A stretch of 64,000 nt of DNA from Halopiger djelfimassiliensis. GTDB lineage: Archaea; Halobacteriota; Halobacteria; Halobacteriales; Natrialbaceae. The DNA lies in NCBI RefSeq assembly GCF_000455365.1, contig NZ_HG315685.1, positions 414,537 to 478,536 of the forward strand. The letters are read 5' to 3'. Under the pieces are notes generated by a model, which was not told the DNA's origin, did no database searches, and saw only the letters and a list, made by a program, of their open reading frames with translations. Made by a program: the position numbers and the translations under genes. Below, in pieces: positions 17,011-25,160 of the stretch (position 1 is the stretch's first letter; the number at the start of each line of letters is the position of its first letter).

Positions 17011-17592
17011 TCAAATCAGTAGATCAATACCACGCTCGAGACCAGCCATTCCCAACTTTAGCGCGATATCGGGACTCTTATCGCGGGCTTTGTTTAGCAA
17101 CTCTTGGAGTTTAGTCTCATCCGGGTCTTTGCTCTCTATCTCATCCTGATACTCCTGAATCACCTCTTTTAACTCCTCTTTGTCCGACTCACTCATCATC
17201 CGATTATCTACCTGTTTCAAGAGATTCTTGACAGTGACCGATTGGCTCACTGACTGCTGTTGTTGAATATTGATGGTAGTAAGGCTATCAGAAGAGACGG
17301 GTTCTTGGAAATCATCAGTATCAAGACCCAAGCTATCAGCTATTTCCAGTACATTCAGTTTAATTTCTTGCACGTCTTGAGGATGCGCACTACCATGCGG
17401 ACCGCTTGTATCTACTGGCTCAATGGATTGTATTACAGTGTGTTCAGGATATTCTTCCTTATACTGATTGAGAAGCCCGTTGAACTTGCTAATTAGAGTT
17501 TTACCAACGTTCTTTTCATCATCGTCATCTTGCGCACGTTGGCACTCATCATAGATTCTTTTCAGAGTTTTAGCCAGGTACTCTTCGGTCAT
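17011..17592 (-). CDS. Helical protein with Gln/Ser-rich linker, upstream of hsdM
   Basis: A 193-residue acidic protein of unknown family. Residues 1-60 are helical and residues 65-110 a less ordered middle part. At about 107-123 there is a polar stretch INIQQQQSVSQSVTV. Residues 125-193 form a charged helical bundle (EELKEVIQEYQDEIE...LKLGMAGLERGIDLLI). The combination of an Asn/Gln/Ser-rich strand followed by a short helical C-terminus is one I associate with uncharacterised proteins beside bacterial defence genes, but I cannot name the family. Same strand as hsdM and 107 bp upstream, divergent from the primase. Confidence 0.55.
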   Translation of the reverse strand: MTEEYLAKTLKRIYDECQRAQDDDDEKNVGKTLISKFNGLLNQYKEEYPEHTVIQSIEPVDTSGPHGSAHPQDVQEIKLNVLEIADSLGLDTDDFQEPVSSDSLTTINIQQQQSVSQSVTVKNLLKQVDNRMMSESDKEELKEVIQEYQDEIESKDPDETKLQELLNKARDKSPDIALKLGMAGLERGIDLLI

Positions 17593-17872
17593 GATTTTCG
17601 AATTGATACGTGGATGGTAAAGTTCTACTGAATAACTACGAAGAGTTTGAGCGCGAGTTCTGAAGCAACTGGCGATCCGCTCTAAATAGCCATATCTGAA
17701 GACATCCCCAATAGCGGAATGAGCGCCTGCAAAAGCGATTTACGGGCGAATTGCATAATTCCTACAACGGCAATACGTCTACGGAAGGCAGTCACAAGGG
17801 ACGGAATTGGAAGGGTGAATTGAGCATTGGATTGCCCTTCCTGTGGACGAAGTTTGTCGTTGGGAGGACGAC

Positions 17873-19462
17873 ATGAGTAATTCGAACGCGACGGATATAA
17901 CCCTAACGCATAGAGAAGACAACAACTCTCGAAACAGTCTCCGGATTCCAGATGGATTTTCCCCTTTCGTTCGATACGCCGAAACAGGCGACAACGGGAA
18001 GCCCGATCAGTTCCACCGGCTCCATTCTATCCGTGAGCCAGTCCCGGCTGTCGCTGATTTCGTTTCGCCGGTCTACCTGCTCACCGACGAGCAAGTAGCG
18101 AAGCACGACGAATTAGTGTCCAAGAATGACCGATTCAACGTTCGAGACTACAAGAGTATAGCCACAAAGATTCAGACCGAGTGTGAGGACGACGGTCGCG
18201 TCTGTTATCCGGTCTTTGTCGAATCGGACGCCGACGTTGATTACTACGAAATGCGAGAGGGGCTGAAGCGCTTCGTCCGTAAGGTGCTTGAGGTAGATCC
18301 GACCGAGGCGAAGTGGTTCTTCTCGGGTGGGAGTTCGCTCCACGTTCATCTGCCGTATTATGTGAATGAGAACGCGATCGAACGGTTACGGCGGGAAACG
18401 AAGCAGTACAACAAGAACGCCACGGTGACGGTTGACGCCTCGAACTTCACGAAGAAGAGTCTCGTTCGACTTCCCGGTGCCAAACATCATGATACGGGTA
18501 TCAGGAAGGCTCCTATCTCGCCCACCTCGTCGGACGAGAAGTTACAGGCCCGAATCGCTCAACTGGTTGGTGGTGACGCCACGGAAGGGGAAGAGGGAAT
18601 CAGTTATTATGCGGGAACGTCCGAAATCGTCCGGTACAGCCTCTATGAAGAATTGGGACTTATAAAAGAAATCCCGACCCCAATCATCGAACAGCGGGAC
18701 AAGCCGGTCGGCACAGGGAACGTCGAACTGTGGAAGCGGTACAATCGACACCCGTTCTGCCCCTACGCGAACGCGGGGAACCAGCGACGAAGCATTGTGG
18801 TCGCACAGATCAAGGGGACACCCTTCTGTCGGAAGACGACCGTCAACGGCATAGAGAGCGGACGCACCTACATCCCTACATTCATCTACGGAGCCGTGAG
18901 TGCCGACAGCGAGTACACAGTATGGCAAGAAAACGCGCCGGTACAACTGTCGAAGCAGGATCACAAGAAGTGGGACTACGAACAGGGAGATACTGTCGTT
19001 CTCCTTGGCGGGAATAGCACCAGTTCACGGATTATCGAACTCGAAGACACATTTGAGCGTGATTGGGTCGCGTCCCAACTCCTACCTGATATGGATTGGA
19101 TTGACGACAGCACAGACGGGCGGAAAGAGGCACTAAACGCCCTCTGTGCCTTTGGCTACGAAGTCGGTTCAGCGGGCAAGAACGGCCCGAGACGAGAGAA
19201 TAGTACGAACAGCCGAGACTTCCGCATAACCGATACCTATCGACTACAGAAACAGGCTGAACAGGACGGCGTCGAAACCTTGAGCCACGACAAGCGTCGA
19301 AAAGTTGCGAACCGTCTACTCTATATCCGGGGTTGGGACGGGGCCGACGAATGGTTTCAGGAACAGTATGGAGAACAGTACGACCGTGAGATTACGCACG
19401 AGCAACTGCGAAGTATAGCGAGCGAGTATAACGATCTTCCTTTGCCCCCTAAAGGAGAGTAG
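17873..19462 (+). CDS. Archaeo-eukaryotic-type primase (replication protein of the element)
   Basis: A 529-residue protein with the three AEP primase signatures in order: an acidic DxD-type motif in YPVFVESDADVDYYE (about residue 120), the SxH motif in WFFSGGSSLHVHLPY (about 150), and the hD motif in VTVDASNFTKKSLVRLPGAKHHDTG (about 195). The C-terminal half carries an accessory region with FCPYANAGNQRRSIVV, probably for initiation or zinc/DNA binding; no helicase Walker motif is visible. ATG 17873 is preferred over a GTG at 17843 because GGAGG lies just upstream. Likely initiates replication of the excised element. It is followed by the G-rich repeat region. Confidence 0.75.
   Translation: MSNSNATDITLTHREDNNSRNSLRIPDGFSPFVRYAETGDNGKPDQFHRLHSIREPVPAVADFVSPVYLLTDEQVAKHDELVSKNDRFNVRDYKSIATKIQTECEDDGRVCYPVFVESDADVDYYEMREGLKRFVRKVLEVDPTEAKWFFSGGSSLHVHLPYYVNENAIERLRRETKQYNKNATVTVDASNFTKKSLVRLPGAKHHDTGIRKAPISPTSSDEKLQARIAQLVGGDATEGEEGISYYAGTSEIVRYSLYEELGLIKEIPTPIIEQRDKPVGTGNVELWKRYNRHPFCPYANAGNQRRSIVVAQIKGTPFCRKTTVNGIESGRTYIPTFIYGAVSADSEYTVWQENAPVQLSKQDHKKWDYEQGDTVVLLGGNSTSSRIIELEDTFERDWVASQLLPDMDWIDDSTDGRKEALNALCAFGYEVGSAGKNGPRRENSTNSRDFRITDTYRLQKQAEQDGVETLSHDKRRKVANRLLYIRGWDGADEWFQEQYGEQYDREITHEQLRSIASEYNDLPLPPKGE
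18600..18619 (+). repeat. 20-bp direct repeat, copy 1 (inside primase)
   Basis: The 20 bases starting TCAGTTATT are identical to 19466-19485 just past the primase stop. Flanks differ on both sides. Confidence 0.8.
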
Positions 19463-19465
19463 TAG

Positions 19466-19485
19466 TCAGTTATTATGCGGGAACG
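19466..19485 (+). repeat. 20-bp direct repeat, copy 2 (3' of primase)
   Basis: Exact second copy of 18600-18619, beginning 4 bp after the primase stop codon. It could be a protein-binding or nicking site, or the scar of a local duplication. Confidence 0.8.
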
Positions 19486-20403
19486 GTCATAGGGGGCCTG
19501 AAACAAGCAAATCCTATTCGGGAGTACTTAAAGAGAGTTCACCGCTTGAAGGAGTCAGCCTGATCCGCTAATAAGGCTAAAATCAAAGCGCCAAGGTATA
19601 ACGGGTCAAAATTAGGTTGGGATATGGGACTCCGACCGACTCGTTCTGAAATCACCACCGGGGGTGTTTTCAGAGAACCCACCGGGGGTTTCCTTGTTCA
19701 TTCCCTATATCGGGATGAAAGGGTAGAAGAAGAAAAAACTGAATTGACCGGCTCTTCCGATACCTTTCTCTCGCGCGAAGGGGGCGAAATGGAAGAAACC
19801 GGCTCTAAATCCCTCTAATGCCGTTTTAGATGGAGCGAGAACGCCATAGAAGGCCGCTACGGGCCTCTGGGGTCGGTAGCCGGTAGGGCCAGCCCCCATC
19901 CCCGTGATAGTATAGAGAACCCTGTGATCCCTGTCACCCATAGGGGGCCAGTGGGGTCCCCCTCGAGATGGGGGGACTGGTGGGGTGGGAGAAGCCGAGG
20001 TTTCGGGGTCTGGCCGGGGTAGGGATAAGGGTTATCGGAGGCGATCGAAGGGGACCACTCGAGTCGTTGGGTGGGTTCGAGCGGTGTCAAAATATGTGAG
20101 CGGTCACACTCTCCCCATGAGAGTCCGTTTCAACGGTAGCAGAGCCGACCGATTTTCACAGCGGCATGGAATGTGACGGCGTAAGTCTTCAAGGGTGAGA
20201 ACAGTGGAATGCGCGACTGGAACGGATTGGTGGTGGTCGGCGGAAGGCCCGTATTTCCCTCGCGATATTGACCGAGATATTGAAATCGTCTTTTGCCCCG
20301 CTTTTATCCGATTTATACGTATAGAGCGTATCCACTCTCTCAAGATGTAGCCATCTACAAGGCCCACAGAATGTGTGATTACCTTTTGAGGACCTTCCGC
20401 GAT
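19486..20403. other. Repeat- and G-rich non-coding region, candidate replication origin
   Basis: No convincing gene lies in these 900 bases (a 64-codon frame at 19624-19818 has no family features). The region holds two iteron-like copies of CCACCGGGGGT (19655-19665 and 19679-19689, 24 bp apart). It also has a perfect hairpin GTCCCCC...GGGGGAC (19956-19962 with 19971-19977) and a run of G tracts of 3-6 on the plus strand over about 19940-20032 that could form a G-quadruplex. Lying between the primase and the defence-like genes, it is the best origin candidate of the element. Confidence 0.5.
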
Positions 20404-21570
20404 TTACCAGTCGCCTTCGAAATCTACGTGGATACCACACTTTTTCGCCATTCGCTGGATTTCAGTTTTCTTTGCCCCTTTAGCCAATTTTGTGTCAAGA
20501 TAGTAGCCATTTACCAACGGCTTATATTCTGGATCTGCCTGTTCCCGTTCAGGCACATCATTGATGATAGCTTTTGTTCGACCAGGAACCCACGGTAGCG
20601 GTTCTATTTTTGAAATAAGATTGTGGTGTGTAATAAGATAGTTGGTCGCATTTATCATCGTTTCATCCTGTTTATGACCACTGACTGCCGCAACTTCGGA
20701 CTCGTTGTCAAGAAAAGTGACGACCCATCTTCCTGATTTGTCGAATGGTTCCTCTTCTTCGGATGACCGCTGAACTTTTGTAGAGGTCGCACCGCTATGC
20801 TGATCCTCTTCCTCCGGTTTCTGACGTGTATTCGAGGGGTTGTCAGAAGCAGATTGTGAGTTAAATGTCCTATCTTCATTACCTGAATCCTGCCTATCAG
20901 AATCAATCTCTGCCTCAATATCCTGTATCACACTGTCAACCATCTCTTTCGCCTGCATTTCTGCGATTGAGGAAATAGTCTCTGAAACATGGTCGGCCAA
21001 CACGTTCGAGAGTTCGACTGCCAAGTCGTCCTTATCGGCTTCGAGGGTTCGTCGGGCTTCACGGAATTCATTAATTCGACCGAGGATTTTGCCGGACTCG
21101 CCCGACTCGATAGCGTCTTTCTCATAGGCCTTCAGAACGGCGAGACGGTTAGGAAGGTCTTCGAGGGGTACATCACCTACTTTCTGAACGTCCACGTTAG
21201 ACGCGTCTACACGGCGCTGAAAGAAGCGGTACTGCTTCCCATTCGTGAGGATTCCATAGGTGACGTTCTTGTTCATCATATAGGACGAGAGTTGTTCGTT
21301 GTGTTTGGCAGTCAGAGCGGTGTCCGCCCCTTTTGCTTCGAGAAAGGCGACCGGCGTGCCTTCAAGAATGAGCGCATAATCGACCTTGTAGGTCTGCCCG
21401 AATGCTTCTACGGAATACTCGAGTTGCGTGTTCGTCGGAATCTCCCACTCGAGAAGGCCCAAAAAGTCACGGAGGACAGCGGCCTTCGTGTTGGCCTCGT
21501 CCATCTGCGGAGAAGAGTCGAGAACGGATTCAGACTGGTCTACGTAGTTCCGAATAGCGTCCCTATTCAT
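20404..21570 (-). CDS. Stand-alone HsdR-N-type nuclease-domain protein
   Basis: A 388-residue protein. Residues 1-150 form a type I restriction R-subunit N-terminal-like domain. The nuclease core is KVDYALILEGTPVAFLEAKG (D...ExK, about residues 62-81), followed by ILTNGKQYRFFQRR, typical of this family. Residues 150-220 are helical. Residues 215-275 are a polar disordered linker. The C-terminus (about 280-388) is a separate small domain with GRWVVTFLDNESEVAAV and NGYYLDTKLAKGAKKTEIQRMAKKCGI. There is no helicase, so it is not a working HsdR. It lies 73 bp after the RexB-like gene on the same strand and may be the third gene of that unit. Confidence 0.75.
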   Translation of the reverse strand: MNRDAIRNYVDQSESVLDSSPQMDEANTKAAVLRDFLGLLEWEIPTNTQLEYSVEAFGQTYKVDYALILEGTPVAFLEAKGADTALTAKHNEQLSSYMMNKNVTYGILTNGKQYRFFQRRVDASNVDVQKVGDVPLEDLPNRLAVLKAYEKDAIESGESGKILGRINEFREARRTLEADKDDLAVELSNVLADHVSETISSIAEMQAKEMVDSVIQDIEAEIDSDRQDSGNEDRTFNSQSASDNPSNTRQKPEEEDQHSGATSTKVQRSSEEEEPFDKSGRWVVTFLDNESEVAAVSGHKQDETMINATNYLITHHNLISKIEPLPWVPGRTKAIINDVPEREQADPEYKPLVNGYYLDTKLAKGAKKTEIQRMAKKCGIHVDFEGDW

Positions 21571-21643
21571 CCTATGCTGTCACGACTTACCGACACTATA
21601 TCAATCCCTGTGAACGAATACGAGTATCCTGTAAACTCGACTC

Positions 21644-22150
21644 TTACAGAACGTCGCCATGTATCAAAGACCAGAATCGGTGAGTAATGACTAACAGCGT
21701 CAAGAAGTAGTGCGCCATCAAGCTGTAGACAACTCCGCTCACGACAAATGCAACTCCCGAGCCAGCGGTACCTCCTATGCGAGATACTACGATTCCAAAG
21801 ACAAGGCAGATTATGAGGACGACACCTGCTAAAATAGCATAAAGGGTGAACTCCTTCGTCTTTCGTACCGTTTTCTGTTCGTAGGGGTGACTACCGTCCT
21901 CGTCATACCTCATGAGCAAGATTATAGTGTTAATTGAAAACCCTGTTAGGACGCTCAAGACAGAAGCGGCGGCAGTGATAAAGCCTGACCATAGAACGAC
22001 GTAGTTAGCGAGTACAAATCCGACAACTGCCGGGAAAGCGACGAAGATCGCGGCCAAGAAGATATAATCAAATGGATTCTTCAGACCTGTCTCTTGGCCA
22101 AGAGATGTGTAGTGGTCGCTGATAATACTCCCAATGTTCCCAAATATCAT
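21644..22150 (-). CDS. Four-TM protein, RexB-like by architecture
   Basis: A 168-residue membrane protein with hydrophobic segments at about residues 28-50, 52-80, 103-125 and 130-155. The charged loop RYDEDGSHPYEQKTVRKTKEF lies between the second and third, and a short polar C-tail follows. Length, number of helices, loop position and the paired gene resemble lambda RexB, the ion-channel half of the RexAB exclusion system, and more loosely KwaA of Kiwa. This is a by-eye comparison from memory, not an alignment. Its ATG overlaps the upstream stop codon (ATGA, 22147-22150), so the two proteins are made together. Confidence 0.6.
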   Translation of the reverse strand: MIFGNIGSIISDHYTSLGQETGLKNPFDYIFLAAIFVAFPAVVGFVLANYVVLWSGFITAAASVLSVLTGFSINTIILLMRYDEDGSHPYEQKTVRKTKEFTLYAILAGVVLIICLVFGIVVSRIGGTAGSGVAFVVSGVVYSLMAHYFLTLLVITHRFWSLIHGDVL

Positions 22151-23142
22151 TTTTCGACGTTGGCTGTCCCGGTAACTGGTTCTACAATCTGCTGGTCCAA
22201 AATGTCGTTGGCTAAATCGTTTGCCTCACTGCGAAGAGAACGCGCAGTGATAAGACCAGAATTCGTGCGGAGTTCATCACTATCGAGGTCTTTCCGCATT
22301 GCCACTTCCTCGTTCAATAGCGAGAACGTTTCGGTCCTTCCGCCATCCTTCTGAATAGTCACGCTAAAGTCTTCCACACCATCGCTAACAATAGTCCCAA
22401 AGTGTTTATCTCGGTCCTTGAGGCGTGCCGCCTTTCGTTTCACCTTCTCGAAGCTTCCCCCTTGTTCCGGGCGTAGGACGATAGATCGAGTTCCGACTTC
22501 TTCGGTACTTAACCCCTTCAACAATTCCATCCGACTTTCATCGTCTCCCGGAATCTTCCGGACATTAATATCCAACTTGGCGATCCTATCTGCCTCTATC
22601 ACTTTCTCAAGTACTTCTTCCGTAGAGACAGGCTCCATTTTCATCGTATAATCGGTTACTCCCGAGAGGCACGTTTCTTCAATATGCTTCTTCAACTTCC
22701 CCTTCACGCCGATCCGGTTAACTTGGTGAAGTATAATTAGGGCAGTCTGGCCATTATCGTATGGCTTGCCCTCGCGTGTGTGTGGGAGATAGATGAGGAA
22801 GTACAGCGGCATTTGTTCAGCTTCGTCCTCTCCCTTCAGATGGGTCATGTCGCCTGATTCAACATCACGGATTTCAGCCTCGTAACCGTGATAGCCAGTA
22901 GAGACAATACCTTCGATAATATTCCCTTCTCGATGATACTCTTCTATAACGAAGGTCTTGTCGTTGCTCGATGGTTCAAGGTTAGTTTCCTGTTTCTCGA
23001 AGAGGTTCTCCATCAAATCCAGAATGTGGTTTTCATCAAATGCTGGATCGTGAGCGCGCAGTTGAGTGAGATTATATCCGTTATCTGGATTTCTATGTTC
23101 GTATATCTCGAAGGAGTAAGGCACGAGTTTTTCCGAAGGCAT
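22147..23142 (-). CDS. Soluble partner protein, RexA-like by architecture
   Basis: A 331-residue cytosolic protein with no signal or TM segment. From memory, three blocks can be laid beside lambda RexA in order: KMEPVSTEEVLEKV...NVRKIP (about residues 170-205) against RexA IEPLMRG...EAKLP; ELLKGLS...SIVLRPEQ...KVKRKA (about 215-245) against DILKVLG...DIVIKPKF...KKVAKD; and a C-terminal strand plus helices ending NDLANDILDQQ against KSDILECFKRQ. The similarity is weak but collinear, and the partner is a four-TM protein as in RexAB. Family status needs a profile search; DUF4868/KwaB-like is the main alternative. It likely senses infection and gates the membrane partner. Confidence 0.5.
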   Translation of the reverse strand: MPSEKLVPYSFEIYEHRNPDNGYNLTQLRAHDPAFDENHILDLMENLFEKQETNLEPSSNDKTFVIEEYHREGNIIEGIVSTGYHGYEAEIRDVESGDMTHLKGEDEAEQMPLYFLIYLPHTREGKPYDNGQTALIILHQVNRIGVKGKLKKHIEETCLSGVTDYTMKMEPVSTEEVLEKVIEADRIAKLDINVRKIPGDDESRMELLKGLSTEEVGTRSIVLRPEQGGSFEKVKRKAARLKDRDKHFGTIVSDGVEDFSVTIQKDGGRTETFSLLNEEVAMRKDLDSDELRTNSGLITARSLRSEANDLANDILDQQIVEPVTGTANVEK

Positions 23143-23192
23143 TGCTCGACACCTCGGATCGAATTAACATAAAAGTAGATACTATCTGCTGT

Positions 23193-23321
23193 CTAAAGGT
23201 CGCCAATCAGACGAGCCTGTGCGACAGCCAGAGCCTTCTGTTCGTCCGTCTCTGCTACCGCAATCTCTATTGCCTCGTCCTCTTCGTCAGGTAGTCGAAT
23301 ATCGGGATTCTCGTCGGTCAT
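23193..23321 (-). CDS. Very small acidic protein
   Basis: A 42-residue frame from ATG 23321 (MTDENPDIRLPDEEDEAIE...), strongly acidic with an Ala-rich amphipathic C-terminal helix. A longer start at 23384 adds an N-terminus of less typical composition. It lies just upstream of the RexA-like gene on the same strand, 51 bp away. Whether it is translated is uncertain; the haloarchaeal-type composition is the only support. Confidence 0.3.
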   Translation of the reverse strand: MTDENPDIRLPDEEDEAIEIAVAETDEQKALAVAQARLIGDL

Positions 23322-23587
23322 ATGGGAACCATCACTCTCAACGAATGAATCCCTTTCGTCGGTGGCAACCACATAGGGAGTCACGGTGGGCGAAGGTCAC
23401 ATCACCAGAAGCAGTCGAACGAGGCCAAATCAATCTTGAAAGTTAGGGAAACGGATTGGTCTTGGCTCGACATACACTGCTCCCACCCCACATTTTATAA
23501 AAGTACAGTTACTATAATATCATAAGAAGGGCCGAAGTGGGGCACTCTCCGGCAATACCTGCCCGAAAATAGGCCAGAGAGTGCTTG

Positions 23588-23643
23588 GGTAAAGCGCGTC
23601 CTTGGTAAGGACGAGAGCCCGGGTTCAAATCCCGGCCTAGGCT
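23588..23643 (+). repeat. Distal attachment repeat (tRNA-Thr 3' fragment)
   Basis: An exact 56-bp copy of 5517-5572 lacking the tRNA 5' part, so it is not a functional tRNA gene. The T-run CTTTTCGATTT right after it is probably the original downstream sequence of the tRNA before integration. It marks the right end of the element. Confidence 0.92.
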
Positions 23644-23850
23644 CTTTTCGATTTACGACTCAGCTATACGCGTTTTTCCACGGATATCACACGTAATTCA
23701 CAGACATCGGAGTGATACGCACGAAACCGTCTAGGAGCACATCACGCCACGGTCACCGCGGAGTTTACAACCCTGTTGGCAGGCGGAGTGCTCGGTTCGA
23801 TCGCTTCTCCGCACGAGTAGTTCAAGTAACGTAACCCCGAGGAAGACACG

Positions 23851-24237
23851 ATGGAAGAGCCACGGGAAGGAGAAACGGTGACCTACGAACGGACGTTCAT
23901 AGCCGAAGAGGGACAGCAGTTTGCGGACCTCTCCGGCGACGCGCAACCGCGACACACCGAGCCGAACGAGGATGGACGCGTGATGGTCCATGGACTTTTG
24001 ACAGCGACGATACCCACGAAGTCGGGCGGCGACCGTGAAGTGATGGCTCCGAGAATGGGGTTCGAATTCCTCCAGTCCGTCTATACGGGCGAACGCGTCA
24101 TCTGTTTCGCGACCGACGACAAGGTTGTAAAACGGGACGCCCGCTACGAAATCACGTGGGACGTCGTTTGTGAGAACGAAGCGGGCGAGGCGGTACTCAA
24201 CGCAACGATCGACGGAATCAGCTGGAAGGACTTTTGA
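23851..24237 (+). CDS. MaoC-like hot-dog fold protein
   Basis: A 128-residue single hot-dog domain of the MaoC dehydratase type. The N-terminal FIAEEGQQFADLSGD is the family's opening helix (usually TxxDxxxFAxLSGDxNPxH; here GDAQPRHTEP). VMVHGLLTATIPTK matches the GxLxxx central helix. The catalytic Asp of R-hydratases is expected in the NPIH-type segment, but here it reads QPRH, so activity as a hydratase is uncertain. First gene after the element, likely with its own promoter. Confidence 0.75.
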   Translation: MEEPREGETVTYERTFIAEEGQQFADLSGDAQPRHTEPNEDGRVMVHGLLTATIPTKSGGDREVMAPRMGFEFLQSVYTGERVICFATDDKVVKRDARYEITWDVVCENEAGEAVLNATIDGISWKDF

Positions 24238-24385
24238 GCGGAGTCATCGTCGCTTCGCGTCACCCGTTCCTCGAGCCCTTTCGAACCGCTGCTCCGTGAG
24301 GGGCGCTCAACCGGAGTTCCGCTGTGGGTCGGTCCGGTTCTACGAACTGCAACCGCAAAAACCGGTCTCTTACGCGTCGATACCG

Positions 24386-25024
24386 CTAGTATCCGACGCC
24401 GAGTTGTGTGTGGACTGCCTCGTCGGTTTCGAGTTCGTCGGCGAACGCGACGGCGAAATCCGCCATCGAGATCTGGCTCTCGCCATCGTCGTCAACGACG
24501 AGTTGCCCGGCTGCGGTTCGGTACTCGCCGGTCCGCTCGCCCGGTTCGATCCGTGCCGGCGGCGCGAGATACGACCACCGGAGGTCGTCGACGTCGCGGA
24601 TGATCTCGAGGGCGTCGATGTGCGCCTGCGCGAGCGCGACGAGTTCGTCCGGGAACTCGTCGGTCTCGATGAGTTTCGTGTCGGAGTCGACGGCCAGCCC
24701 GCCTGCGCCGCCGGTCCAGACGAACCGGTCGACGGGCGTCTCCCGAAGGCCGTCGATCAGGGCCGTTGCCATCTCCGAGAGGCGGTCGACGTCTTCGTCT
24801 TCCCCCGGGCCAAGGGCCGACGCGACTGCGTCGTGTCCTGCCGCGAGGGCGGCGATGCTGTCGGGGTCGGTCGCGTCCCCGGCGACAGCCTCGAAGCCGG
24901 GGTCGTCGATCCCTTCGACGTCCCCGTTCCGGGAGACGCCGGTCACGTCGTGACCGCGCTCGAGGAGTTCAGTTGCGATGCGCTGTCCGATTCGCCCGCT
25001 TGCTCCGAGTAAGAGTACGTTCAT
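24386..25024 (-). CDS. NAD(P)-binding reductase of the atypical SDR/NmrA type
   Basis: A 212-residue Rossmann protein. The GASGRIGQRIA dinucleotide motif is at residues 7-17, followed by VTGVSRNGD and the VAGDATD acidic strand. RFVWTGGAGGLAV is in place of the classical Ser-Tyr-Lys triad, which is absent. Similar proteins reduce or bind small quinones or flavin-like partners, or only sense NADPH. It is divergent from the HxlR regulator gene (136 bp between starts), a common pairing in which the regulator controls the reductase. Confidence 0.8.
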   Translation of the reverse strand: MNVLLLGASGRIGQRIATELLERGHDVTGVSRNGDVEGIDDPGFEAVAGDATDPDSIAALAAGHDAVASALGPGEDEDVDRLSEMATALIDGLRETPVDRFVWTGGAGGLAVDSDTKLIETDEFPDELVALAQAHIDALEIIRDVDDLRWSYLAPPARIEPGERTGEYRTAAGQLVVDDDGESQISMADFAVAFADELETDEAVHTQLGVGY

Positions 25025-25160
25025 TGTGGTGGATGGTCTTGCTGGTCGTTTTCACGCGATACGCAGTTCGGTTCCGAATGCCAGATCATATTATCATACC
25101 TGGTATTGGATCGTGATCTTGATATAGTTCAGCGAACGTTGGAATGACCAGGTCACAGCG

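Larger units (their letters stand above)
5517..23643 (+). mobile_element. 18-kb integrative element in tRNA-Thr carrying type I RM and other defence-like genes
   Basis: The element is bounded by the 56-bp direct repeat of the tRNA-Thr 3' part. The left copy leaves the tRNA intact and the right copy is a tRNA fragment. A tyrosine integrase starts 183 bp inside the left repeat, as is usual for tRNA-targeting archaeal elements. The interior is visibly less GC-rich than the flanks and has many small zinc-finger proteins, a primase, a G-rich repeat region and restriction/defence-like genes. There is no capsid, terminase or conjugation gene that I can recognise, so it is better called an integrated plasmid or satellite-like element than a provirus. 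Mobility today is an inference from the intact integrase and exact att repeats. Confidence 0.9.

Noticed and set aside
19624..19818. 64-codon plus-strand gene in the origin-like region
   Set aside because: It spans the iteron-like repeats, has no family features and no clear start signal.
22147..23142. Identification as Kiwa (KwaB/DUF4868)
   Set aside because: I could not find the DUF4868 C-terminal pattern; the blocks fit RexA better, so Kiwa is kept only as an alternative.
23588..23643. A second tRNA-Thr gene
   Set aside because: Only the 3' three quarters are present; the acceptor 5' strand is missing, so it is an attachment repeat.
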